A DNA stretch of 12,249 nt, from assembly GCA_020427625.1 (NCBI GenBank), contig JAGQOI010000433.1, positions 1 through 12,249 on the forward strand. The letters are read 5' to 3'. Position 1 is the stretch's first letter. Each line of letters opens with the position of its first letter. The DNA comes from Phycisphaerales bacterium. Its GTDB lineage: Bacteria > Planctomycetota > Phycisphaerae > Phycisphaerales > SM1A02. The notes beneath the pieces were generated by a model. It searched no databases. It saw only the letters and a list, made by a program, of their open reading frames with translations, and was not told where the DNA came from. The position numbers and the translations under genes are program-made. Shown here in pieces: positions 1-7,232 of the stretch.

Positions 1-1043
<1,043 letters not shown>

Positions 1044-1096
1044 GGGCGATCGTCCTCGACGAAGGCGGTTCCGGGCGTCCCTGCGGTAGGATCAGC

Positions 1097-1125
1097 GTTA
1101 TACCTGAGGTTCCGTCCGTGATCAC
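1097..1125 (-). promoter_or_regulatory. possible sigma70-like promoter for the Cax gene
   Basis: On the minus strand a good -10 box, TATAAC (1102-1097), lies 17 bp downstream of a weak -35 candidate, GTGATC (1125-1120). It would give a leader of about 45 nt before the antiporter start. The -35 match is only 3 of 6, and it lies inside the first codons of the divergent gene, so this is a tentative call based on spacing and the -10 box alone. Confidence 0.28.
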
Positions 1126-1969
1126 CCGACCCGCGTTCATTCTCCTCGGCACCGGCACGTCGGCCGGCATTCCCGTCATCGGGTGCGACTGTCGCGTCTG
1201 CACTTCCGGCGATCCGCGCGACGCCCGCCTCCGCACCGCCGCGGCGATCCGCTACGTCGACGCCGCGGGACACCCGCGGACCATCCTCATCGACGCCTCG
1301 CCCGACCTCCGCCAGCAGGCGCTGCGCCACCGGATCGACCGCTGCGACGCCGTCATCTTCACGCACAATCACGTCGATCACACGTTCGGGCTCGACGAGA
1401 CGCGGCGCTTCAACGCGCTCATGCGCAGTCCGATCGACATCTACGCCGACCCGCACACGCTCGAACATCTCCACCGCGTGTACCGACACATCTTCCGCAA
1501 GGAACAGAACGTCAACGACTCGTTCGTCGCGACGCTCATCCCGCACGTCCTCGACGTCGGCATGGCGCAGACGATCCACAACCTCCGCTTCGAGCCCGTC
1601 CGACTCCTGCACGGACGCCTGCCCGTGCTGGGGTTCCGCATCGACGTCGTCGACGGCGCCGGCGACGTCGTCCCGGACCCGCCGGCGCCGTTCCCGCTCG
1701 CGTACTGCACCGACGTGTCGGCGATCCCGCCCGAGACCTGGCCGCGCCTCGCCGGCCTCCGGACGCTGGTGCTCGACATGCTCCGCTACCGGTCGCACCC
1801 GACGCACCTCACGGTCGACGAGGCGATCGGCACCGCCGAGCAGATCGCGGCGACGAACACCTGGTTCATCCACATGACGCACGAAATCCTGCACGCCGAA
1901 CTCGACGCCGCCCTGCCGCCCGGCATGCGCCTGGGACACGACGGTCTCGTGCTGTCCGACGAGTCCTGA
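1118..1969 (+). CDS. PhnP-like metallo-beta-lactamase-fold phosphodiesterase
   Basis: A cytosolic binuclear-metal hydrolase of 283 aa. The strand-turn LGTGTSAGIP opens the fold at residues 10-19. The metal motif HNHVDH is at residues 83-88, and further likely ligands are His165 (LLHG), Asp199 (YCTD) and His252. The cysteine pattern C23-x-C25-xx-C28 plus His255, three residues after His252, matches the structural zinc site described for E. coli PhnP (three Cys and a His), which splits it from ordinary glyoxalase II or RNase Z members. PhnP itself opens 5-phosphoribosyl 1,2-cyclic phosphate, but no phosphonate (phn) genes are present here, so the true substrate is unknown. The start is GTG at 1118, with GAGG at 1106-1109 and 8 nt spacing. 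The YCII gene follows after 57 nt and may be co-transcribed. Confidence 0.9.
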   Translation: MITRPAFILLGTGTSAGIPVIGCDCRVCTSGDPRDARLRTAAAIRYVDAAGHPRTILIDASPDLRQQALRHRIDRCDAVIFTHNHVDHTFGLDETRRFNALMRSPIDIYADPHTLEHLHRVYRHIFRKEQNVNDSFVATLIPHVLDVGMAQTIHNLRFEPVRLLHGRLPVLGFRIDVVDGAGDVVPDPPAPFPLAYCTDVSAIPPETWPRLAGLRTLVLDMLRYRSHPTHLTVDEAIGTAEQIAATNTWFIHMTHEILHAELDAALPPGMRLGHDGLVLSDES

Positions 1970-2026
1970 CCGGCGCGTCCCGACCGGCGCGGACGCCGCG
2001 TCCCGCCTCACCCCGGAGACCCCATC

Positions 2027-2386
2027 ATGCCGACCTACATGCTGCTCCTCCATGACGATCCCGCCGCCATGACCGACATCACGCCCGACGCCATGCAGGC
2101 GATCGTGCGCGAGTACGGCGCCTGGGCCGGCGGACTCCGCGCGCAGGACCGACTCGTCGATGCGAACAAGTTCACCGATGACGCCGGACGGATCCTCCGC
2201 GGCTCCGGCGCCGACCTCACCGTCGCGGACGGACCGGATCGCGCCACCGAACCGTTCCTCGCCGGCTACTTCATCGTGCGCGCGGACTCGTACGACGATG
2301 CCGTCGCCATCGCCCGAACCTGTCCGCACGCGCGCCGGCCGTACAACGCCGGCATCGAGGTGCGACAGATCGAGGGCGCGGACTGA
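2027..2386 (+). CDS. YCII/DGPF-domain protein
   Basis: A 119-aa single-domain protein of the YCII-related/DGPF family, a small ferredoxin-like alpha/beta fold of unclear role. The opening strand MPTYMLLLHDD and the later stretch ADGPDRATEPFLAGYF followed by IVRADSYDDAVAIA (about residues 69-98) match the family's usual DGPF...GGYF...A.S.DEA pattern, with DGPD in place of DGPF. These genes are commonly found beside ECF sigma-factor genes; no sigma factor is present here. The ATG at 2027 has GGAG at 2015-2018 with 8 nt spacing. It lies 57 nt downstream of the PhnP-like hydrolase on the same strand and converges on the unknown cluster, with 36 bp between the two stop codons. The biochemical activity cannot be read from the sequence. 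Confidence 0.87.
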   Translation: MPTYMLLLHDDPAAMTDITPDAMQAIVREYGAWAGGLRAQDRLVDANKFTDDAGRILRGSGADLTVADGPDRATEPFLAGYFIVRADSYDDAVAIARTCPHARRPYNAGIEVRQIEGAD

Positions 2387-2426
2387 TCCGGACCGCGCCG
2401 GCACGCGTCCCGCGCCGCGCGATCAG
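2383..2426. terminator. weak inverted repeat spanning the two convergent stop codons
   Basis: CTGATC at 2383-2388 is complementary to GATCAG at 2421-2426, and each arm contains the TGA stop of one of the converging genes. The 32 nt between them are almost pure G and C and could fold further, but no long inner stem or T-tract is evident. It could act as a shared bidirectional terminator. The pairing is only 6 bp and may be chance. Confidence 0.2.
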
Positions 2427-3118
2427 GAACTGGCGGATTTCTGGCGGCCGCGGGGACGGGCCTCGGCCTCCAGGTGAGCCGCGTGCGCCTCGCGGCACGT
2501 CTCGGCGAGCACCTGGTGGAGCAGTTCGTGCTCGGGGATCGCATCGAGTCGTTCGAGGAGTCCGTCGACGCGCCGGTACGGCTCGCTCGTCCGGTCGAGG
2601 CTCTCGATGGTGGCGTCGCCGAGTTCCTCCATCGCGTACACGAACCACTCGAGGTCCGGCTTCGTCTCGTCGTCGGGCGGATCGACCCTCGTGCGGTACG
2701 TCGTTCCGGGATTGATCGCGACGATGGGACAGAGTCCGAGCGCCGTGCGGGGCTCGCGCACGATGACCGCGACCGGCACGTCGCGCTGATGGGCGAGCAG
2801 TCGCAGCCGACGCCCGTCCGCGCCGACCTGGAGCGGCTGGATGAGATAGCAGCCCGGCGACAGCGCCATGTCGTCGGTGATCGGAACGTCGACGATCCGC
2901 ACCTCCGAGCCGGCGTCGAGCGCCTGCTGGTACCGTTGTCGGCGCGCCTCCTGGAGCGGCAGCGTGATGCGGGCCATGCGCTCGAAGTCATCGAGCTGGC
3001 GGGCCATCCCGAGCGCCTTGTTGCACATGCGCTCGGCCTCGAAGTACGCCGTTCGCGCGAGCGCCTCGCTCGCACGTTCCATGAGCTCGTCGATCCTGAG
3101 GGACTTCGTCGCCGGCAT
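2423..3118 (-). CDS. conserved-looking hypothetical protein with TPR-like N-terminus
   Basis: A 231-aa protein I do not recognise. Residues 8-66 form two to three amphipathic helices with a spacing like a TPR hairpin (ERASEALARTAYFEAERMCN and the helix after it). A middle part of about residues 70-150 is beta-rich and ends in a segment rich in prolines and charges. Then comes an acidic helix (EWFVYAMEELGDATIES) and a long helix near the end. The last 11 residues are basic (RPRGRQKSASS). No signal peptide or membrane segment is visible. The ATG at 3118 sits 3 nt after the stop of the upstream gene, and its AGGAG overlaps the end of that gene, so translation is probably coupled and the two products may act together. 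The reading frame has normal C/G third positions, which supports it as real. Confidence 0.82.
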   Translation of the reverse strand: MPATKSLRIDELMERASEALARTAYFEAERMCNKALGMARQLDDFERMARITLPLQEARRQRYQQALDAGSEVRIVDVPITDDMALSPGCYLIQPLQVGADGRRLRLLAHQRDVPVAVIVREPRTALGLCPIVAINPGTTYRTRVDPPDDETKPDLEWFVYAMEELGDATIESLDRTSEPYRRVDGLLERLDAIPEHELLHQVLAETCREAHAAHLEAEARPRGRQKSASS

Positions 3119-3121
3119 GAT

Positions 3122-3730
3122 CTACTCCTGACCGACCACCAGCGTCTCGAGCCGGTCCAGCATGCCCTGCCAGCGGCGATGCACGTCCGGCATCTCGTAC
3201 AGCAGTGTATCCGACAGACCGATGGGATCCGACACCTCCAGGGCGTCACGCAGCATGTGGAGCTGGTCCGTCAACGCGCTGATGCACGCCGACGCCGCGA
3301 CGCCGTCGACCTCGACCGAGCCCAGATCGATCCCCACCATCGTGCATCCCTTGCCGACCGCGGCCTGCACCGAGAGCCACAACTCCACCGCCGTGCCGAG
3401 ATCCGCCATCGCGTCGGCCGTTCGATCGGCCTGGATCGCCTCCGCGGCCTTCGCCTCCAGCGATGCCGCCTCCTCCAGCGCGACGGCGCACTGCCCGAGG
3501 GTCTCCCGGACGAGCACGCGCATGTCGGCGCTCGTGAGCCGCACCTCGGTCGCGGTGCCGCCGCAGACGTCCAGGTCGCCGAGTTCGCGGTCGGTCCACC
3601 GGTCGCCGTCGACGACCACCTCGATGATGACCCGCCCGCCGTCCTCGGCGACGGTCGCGCCGGTCGCGATCGCTTCGCCGATCGTCTGAACCGCGGTGTC
3701 ACATGGCTGGTCGTCGATCCACAGTTGCAT
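3122..3730 (-). CDS. hypothetical protein, beta N-terminus and helical C-terminus
   Basis: A 202-aa cytosolic protein without a family I can name. Residues 1-70 look like a small beta domain opening MQLWIDDQPCDTA, with alternating hydrophobic strands (RVIIEVVVDGDRW, then TEVRLTSADMRVLV). The rest is helical with many alanines (ALEEAASLEAKAAEAI) and ends in a helix carrying WQGMLDRLETLV. The open frame extends upstream to an ATG at 3775, but that start has no ribosome site. ATG 3730 has GGAG 10 nt upstream and begins directly with the first strand, so it is preferred. It is coupled to the downstream 231-aa gene (3 nt gap). A 166-nt gap separates it from the next gene upstream. The helical half loosely recalls small export chaperones such as FliS, but I see no diagnostic residues. 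Confidence 0.8.
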   Translation of the reverse strand: MQLWIDDQPCDTAVQTIGEAIATGATVAEDGGRVIIEVVVDGDRWTDRELGDLDVCGGTATEVRLTSADMRVLVRETLGQCAVALEEAASLEAKAAEAIQADRTADAMADLGTAVELWLSVQAAVGKGCTMVGIDLGSVEVDGVAASACISALTDQLHMLRDALEVSDPIGLSDTLLYEMPDVHRRWQGMLDRLETLVVGQE

Positions 3731-3896
3731 GGGTGGGGCGCTCCGGAGGGGTCGTTGCGGGCGAAAGCGCAGCATCGGCGCACGGACGATGGTGCCGCGC
3801 GGCTCACGTGTATCGGTCGTTTCGGCGCGCGACCTGAAACCGTCGGGCGAGGTGCACCGATCGTCGCGCGGGCGACACTCGGCCTGGCGCGGCCGC

Positions 3897-4478
3897 TCAG
3901 CCGGTCGGCGATCCGAACATCTGCTCGATCTCGTCGGCGAGGACCTGGTTGCCGACGCTGAAGTGGAGCATGCCGCGGGCGTCGAGTTCCATCATGACCG
4001 GCGTCGTGGTGGTCGTGAGGACGAGCGTGTGCACCGGTTCGCTGCCGTTCTCGAGGACGGCCAGGAGCAGGGCCTTGAGGGTGTTGAAGTCGGCGGGCGT
4101 GCACAGCAGCGGGTCGCGGGTGTTCAGTTCGACCGACACGGTCGCGTCGATCTCCTGCCACTCCTCGTTCGATGCGAGACTGAACGCGACGGCGTCGAAC
4201 ACGTTGCGCCAGGGTGCGACGGGGACGATGAGGACCTGCTGGAGGTGAAGCTTGTGCAGGACATGCTCGACGACGTCGGGAATCTGATCGCGTCCGACGC
4301 CGATCGTCCGGGCGTGCGCCCGCCCGTCCGACGGCACGCCGGGCGCGACGAGGTCGAGATGAATCGCCTCGTCGTCATCCGGCAACTCGAGCGAAACGCA
4401 TCCGTTGTCGCGGCGAACCTCGGACACACCCATCTCGCGCAAGACGGCAATCGCCTCGGCGTAATCAACGAACTCCAC
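3897..4478 (-). CDS. hypothetical protein, first gene of the leftward unknown cluster
   Basis: A 193-aa soluble protein with no recognised family. It opens with a helix (DYAEAIAVLREMG) and a strand pair, continues with an acidic region (LPDDDEAIHLDLVAP), and has a central helix plus strand with HKLHLQQVLIVPV. A later stretch has LLLAVLENG, a run of threonines in VLTTTTTPV, and a C-terminal helix. I chose GTG 4478: it has GGAG (4490-4487) at 8 nt, the same spacing used by the PhnP-like and YCII genes. The proposed promoter at 4528-4554 would place transcription start near 4520, downstream of the longer ATG start at 4538. If the longer start is used, 20 residues would be added (MDTLRTACHA...). 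The gene is divergent from the phosphatase-rpiB operon. Confidence 0.78.
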   Translation of the reverse strand: MEFVDYAEAIAVLREMGVSEVRRDNGCVSLELPDDDEAIHLDLVAPGVPSDGRAHARTIGVGRDQIPDVVEHVLHKLHLQQVLIVPVAPWRNVFDAVAFSLASNEEWQEIDATVSVELNTRDPLLCTPADFNTLKALLLAVLENGSEPVHTLVLTTTTTPVMMELDARGMLHFSVGNQVLADEIEQMFGSPTG

Positions 4479-4527
4479 GACAGAGGCTCCAGAACCGGAG
4501 AAGAAAGCGGCGTGACATGCGGTCCGC

Positions 4528-4554
4528 AGTGTATCCAAAACGGCGGCCGGTCAA
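4528..4554 (-). promoter_or_regulatory. predicted sigma70-like promoter of the leftward unknown gene
   Basis: On the minus strand TTGACC (4554-4549, 5 of 6 to the -35 consensus) is followed after 15 bp by TACACT (4533-4528, 4 of 6 to the -10 consensus). The predicted start near 4520 leaves a leader of about 42 nt to the GTG at 4478. The spacer is a little short, so this remains a prediction. Confidence 0.4.
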
Positions 4555-4569
4555 CAAGCAGGCACCCGA

Positions 4570-4598
4570 TTGTCCGGATCCGCGGATCTTGGTACCGT
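4570..4598 (+). promoter_or_regulatory. predicted promoter of the phosphatase-rpiB operon
   Basis: TTGTCC (4570-4575) and TACCGT (4593-4598) are separated by exactly 17 bp, which would start transcription near 4605, about 45 nt before the phosphatase ATG. The -10 box is weak (3 of 6). It is back-to-back with the leftward promoter, their outer edges 15 bp apart, so the two could share regulation. Confidence 0.38.
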
Positions 4599-4650
4599 GC
4601 CCACCGCCCGCCGAAACCGACTCCACGCCCTCCTCCGAGGGATGCCGCCC

Positions 4651-5127
4651 ATGCAAACCGTGCTCTTCGTCTGTACCGGCAATACCTGCCGCAGCCCGAT
4701 GGCCGAGGCCATCGCCCGCGACGCCATCCGCCGCGGGCGGGTCGACGGGCTCGATCCGTCCGGCGTGCTCGTCGTCTCGGCCGGCATCGCCGCATCCGCC
4801 GGAGAGCCGGTCGCCCGCGAGACCCTCGTCGCCCTCGAGCACCTGGGCATCGATCACGACGGCGAGTCGAAGCCGCTCACGGCTCCGATGGTCAGGAAGG
4901 CCGATCTCGTGCTCTGCATGACCGCCGGACACCGCGCCGCCGTGCTGGACCTCATCGGGCATGACCCTTCCATCGTCTCTCGCGTCGTCACGCTTGACCA
5001 CGAGGGCGATATCGCCGATCCGATCGGCATGGGTCAGGACACCTATGATGACCTGGCCCGCGAACTCGTCGACCTGATCCCCGCCCGTCTCCGCCAACTC
5101 CTCGCCATCGGAGGGAGCTCACGATGA
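4651..5127 (+). CDS. low-molecular-weight phosphatase, YwlE-type (predicted protein-arginine phosphatase)
   Basis: A 158-aa cytosolic phosphatase with a complete LMW-PTP active site. The P-loop CTGNTCRS is at residues 8-15, with nucleophile Cys8 and Arg14, and the general acid is Asp123 in DPIG. Residue 12 is threonine. In Bacillus YwlE the equivalent Thr11 gives specificity for phosphoarginine, whereas tyrosine-specific relatives have Ile or another bulky residue there. The prediction is therefore protein-arginine phosphatase, although tyrosine phosphatase activity cannot be excluded. ATG 4651 is chosen because GAGG (4637-4640) lies 10 nt upstream and the protein begins directly with the first strand. 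The nearer ATG at 4642 is too close to that site. The stop overlaps the rpiB start by 4 nt (ATGA), so the two are coupled. Confidence 0.92.
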   Translation: MQTVLFVCTGNTCRSPMAEAIARDAIRRGRVDGLDPSGVLVVSAGIAASAGEPVARETLVALEHLGIDHDGESKPLTAPMVRKADLVLCMTAGHRAAVLDLIGHDPSIVSRVVTLDHEGDIADPIGMGQDTYDDLARELVDLIPARLRQLLAIGGSSR

Positions 5128-5612
5128 AGATTGTCCTCGGCTGCGATCACCGCGGCGCGGCCGCCGTTCGCGGACTCCTCCCGCACCTCCGCGCCCACGG
5201 ACACCAGGCCGACATTCTCGGTCCCTGCGAGGGCAGCGCCTGCGACTACCCGGACGGCGCCTATCGCGTCGCCTCCGCCGTCGCCGGTCACGACGCCGAC
5301 CTCGGCATCCTCATCTGCGGCTCCGGCATCGGCATGTCCATCGCCGCGAACAAGGTCGACGGCATCCGTGCCGCCCTCGTCTGCGACGAGATCACCGCCA
5401 AGCTCGCCCGCCGACACAACGACGCCAACGTCCTGTGCCTCTCCGCCGACATGTCCGGACCCGACGACATCGCCCAGACCGTCGACGCCTGGCTCGAAAC
5501 CGAGTTCGAAGGCGGACGACACGCCCGACGACTCCGCAAGGTCGCCGCCATCGAGGCCGGACAGGACCCGTCGACCGTCACCGCCGACGAAGGGACCACC
5601 GCGACGTCCTGA
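5124..5612 (+). CDS. rpiB: ribose-5-phosphate isomerase B
   Basis: Interconverts ribose 5-phosphate and ribulose 5-phosphate in the pentose phosphate pathway, as a cytosolic dimer. The 162-aa sequence carries the family markers: DHRGA at residues 8-12, YPD at 42-44, the phosphate/catalytic loop ILICGSGIGMSIAANK with Cys65, GIRAA at 80-84, the RHND segment with His98, and the GGRHARR phosphate-binding segment near 130-136. About 20 polar residues beyond the usual end form a disordered-looking tail (residues 143-162). It starts within the stop of the phosphatase (ATGA overlap) and is followed after 22 nt by an unknown gene. LacA/LacB galactose-6-phosphate isomerase is a related alternative, but there is no lac gene context, and the Cys/His set fits RpiB. 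Confidence 0.95.
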   Translation: MKIVLGCDHRGAAAVRGLLPHLRAHGHQADILGPCEGSACDYPDGAYRVASAVAGHDADLGILICGSGIGMSIAANKVDGIRAALVCDEITAKLARRHNDANVLCLSADMSGPDDIAQTVDAWLETEFEGGRHARRLRKVAAIEAGQDPSTVTADEGTTATS

Positions 5613-5634
5613 CCGGTCGCCGTCGCGGGCGCGC

Positions 5635-6039
5635 ATGAACATCCTCCCCGATACGCTCTGGCGCGCACTTGACGAACTTCTCGGCGGCCTGCGCACCCAC
5701 CTCCTCGACTCGCGCCCCGACCACCTCGATCCGACGACGCTGCCCGTCCTCGACATCGCCCTCGAGGTCGACGAGCGCAACCGACATCGCCCGCTCCGCA
5801 GCCTCGTCGACCAGCGTCACCCCGACGTCGTCGACGGCATCCGGTTCGTCGCGCCGCACGATGCCCCCGCGGCACCGTTCATCGCCCGCGTCCGCGTCGC
5901 CGTCGATCGCGACGTCCTGCCGCCCGTCGTCGAAACCGACGGCTCGCCCGTACTCGTCTACGAACTCCTCGCCGCGCCCGTCGACCCCGACGCCGATCCC
6001 GTCGCCGGCGGCGCGGTTCCCCTCCAGGACCCGGCATGA
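5635..6039 (+). CDS. hypothetical operon protein of unknown function
   Basis: A 134-aa protein that I cannot assign. It has an N-terminal amphipathic helix (MNILPDTLWRALDELLGGLR) and then several short beta strands with many acidic residues and prolines. One is IALEVDERNRHRP, and near the end are ARVRVAVDRDVLPPVVE and PVLVYELLAAP. The composition is strongly Asp- and Pro-rich, without a signal peptide or a cysteine. It lies 22 nt after rpiB, and its stop overlaps the ATG of the methyltransferase by 4 nt, so it is almost certainly co-translated with that gene. No strong ribosome site precedes ATG 5635, which suggests translation is carried over from rpiB. The C-rich third positions match its operon neighbours. 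Confidence 0.75.
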   Translation: MNILPDTLWRALDELLGGLRTHLLDSRPDHLDPTTLPVLDIALEVDERNRHRPLRSLVDQRHPDVVDGIRFVAPHDAPAAPFIARVRVAVDRDVLPPVVETDGSPVLVYELLAAPVDPDADPVAGGAVPLQDPA

Positions 6040-7232
6040 CCCGACGTCCCCCCACCGACGACCGCTTCGACTTCGACGCGATCAACCCCATCCGCATCGC
6101 CTGCGGTCCCGGTCTCGCCGAGACCGTCGTCGAGGAACTCGAAGCCCTCGGCTACGAGCCGCTCGACCGCCAGCGCGCCGGCGTCGACCTGAAGGGCACC
6201 TTCGCCGACGCCATGCGCCTCAACCTGCACCTCCGCACCGCCCTGCACGTCCTCTACGAACTCAAGGCCTTCCGCTGTCACGACGCCGACACCCTCTACG
6301 ACGAGGTCCGGTCCGTCGCCTGGGAAGACCTCATCGAGCCCGACGGGTACCTCTGCGTCACGTCCCACGTCGACCACCCGTCGATCAACAACTCGATGTT
6401 CCCCAACCTCCGCGTGAAGGACGCCATCGTCGATCGCATGAACGACCGACTCGGTCGACGACCCGACTCCGGACCCGAACGCGATCGCTTCGTCGTCGGT
6501 CTGTCCTGGATGGGCGATCGCGCCTGGCTGTCGATCAACACCTCCGGCCGCAAGCTTTCCGACCGCGGCTACCGGAAGATCCCCCACGTCGCGCCCATGA
6601 AGGAGACGCTCGCCGCCGCCGTCATCATGGCGACCGGCTACACCGGCGAGCAGCCGCTCGTGAACCCGATGTGCGGCAGCGGCACGCTCGCCATCGAAGC
6701 CGCGCTCATCGGACTCGGACGAGCGCCGGGTCTGCTCCGCAGCAACTTCGGGCTCATGCACGTGAAGGGGTACCCGGAGGCGCTCTGGCGGGAGATGCGG
6801 CGCGAGGCGAAGAACGCGGGGCGCAAGGCGCTCGGCGCGCGGATCATCGCGTCGGACATCGATCCCGACGCGATCGATGCCGCGCGACGCAACGCGACGA
6901 CCGCCGGCGTCGACCATCTCATCGACTTCCACGTCTGCGACTTCGCCCTGACGCCGCTGCCGGACGAGCCCGGTCTCGTCATCTTCAACCCGGCCTACGG
7001 CGAGCGTCTCGACGATCTCAGCGGGCTCGAGGCGACGTACCGGCGGATCGGCGACTTCTTCAAGCAGCGCTGCGCCGGCTCGACGGGCTTCGTGTTCACC
7101 GGCAACCTCGACCTCGGCAAGCGCGTCGGCCTGAAGCCGAGCCGGCGGATCCCGTTCTTCAACGCCCACATCGAGTGCCGCCTCTACCGGTACGAACTCT
7201 ACGACGGCAGTCGCCGGACCACGCCCGAATGA
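6036..7232 (+). CDS. THUMP-domain class I SAM-dependent RNA methyltransferase (RlmL N-terminal-half/YpsC type)
   Basis: Predicted to methylate guanine N2 in rRNA, like the N-terminal half of E. coli RlmL (m2G2445 of 23S rRNA) and its stand-alone relatives. The 398 aa include an opening IACGPGLAETVVEELEALGY, typical of the ferredoxin-like/THUMP region (about residues 18-165), and the SDRGYR linker at 175-180 (HRRGYR in many relatives). The SAM-binding motif I variant NPMCGSGT is at 210-217, the acidic loop ASDIDPDAI at 272-280, and the catalytic motif NPAYGER at 318-324. The usual motif is NPPYGER, so the second proline is replaced by alanine. It overlaps its neighbours on both sides by 4 nt. 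Ala codon choice switches from GCC to GCG near base 6720, inside the methyltransferase domain. The exact target base is not readable from sequence. Confidence 0.92.
   Translation: MTRRPPTDDRFDFDAINPIRIACGPGLAETVVEELEALGYEPLDRQRAGVDLKGTFADAMRLNLHLRTALHVLYELKAFRCHDADTLYDEVRSVAWEDLIEPDGYLCVTSHVDHPSINNSMFPNLRVKDAIVDRMNDRLGRRPDSGPERDRFVVGLSWMGDRAWLSINTSGRKLSDRGYRKIPHVAPMKETLAAAVIMATGYTGEQPLVNPMCGSGTLAIEAALIGLGRAPGLLRSNFGLMHVKGYPEALWREMRREAKNAGRKALGARIIASDIDPDAIDAARRNATTAGVDHLIDFHVCDFALTPLPDEPGLVIFNPAYGERLDDLSGLEATYRRIGDFFKQRCAGSTGFVFTGNLDLGKRVGLKPSRRIPFFNAHIECRLYRYELYDGSRRTTPE

Noticed and set aside
3731..3896. Search for a small gene, RNA or promoter in the 166-nt gap between the 202-aa and 193-aa genes
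   Set aside because: Only GATACA near 3820 (minus strand) with a distant TTTCAG (19 bp spacer) and a 5-bp stem near 3866-3879 were seen; neither is strong enough to report.
2474..3961. 495-codon plus-strand frame covering parts of three minus-strand genes
   Set aside because: It spans gene boundaries of the minus-strand cluster and has an Arg/His-rich composition typical of shadow frames; the minus-strand genes have ribosome sites and coupled spacing.
4570..4650. Longer start for the phosphatase at TTG 4570 or ATG 4642
   Set aside because: TTG 4570 is the proposed -35 box itself and lies upstream of the predicted transcription start. ATG 4642 is 1 nt after the GAGG. ATG 4651 fits spacing and the family's first strand.
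5669..7228. In-frame extension of the transporter frame upstream of ATG 7229, giving one 846-aa protein
   Set aside because: The extension is an Arg/Pro/Ser-rich shadow of the unknown protein and methyltransferase. The transporter starts at ATG 7229, which overlaps the methyltransferase stop.
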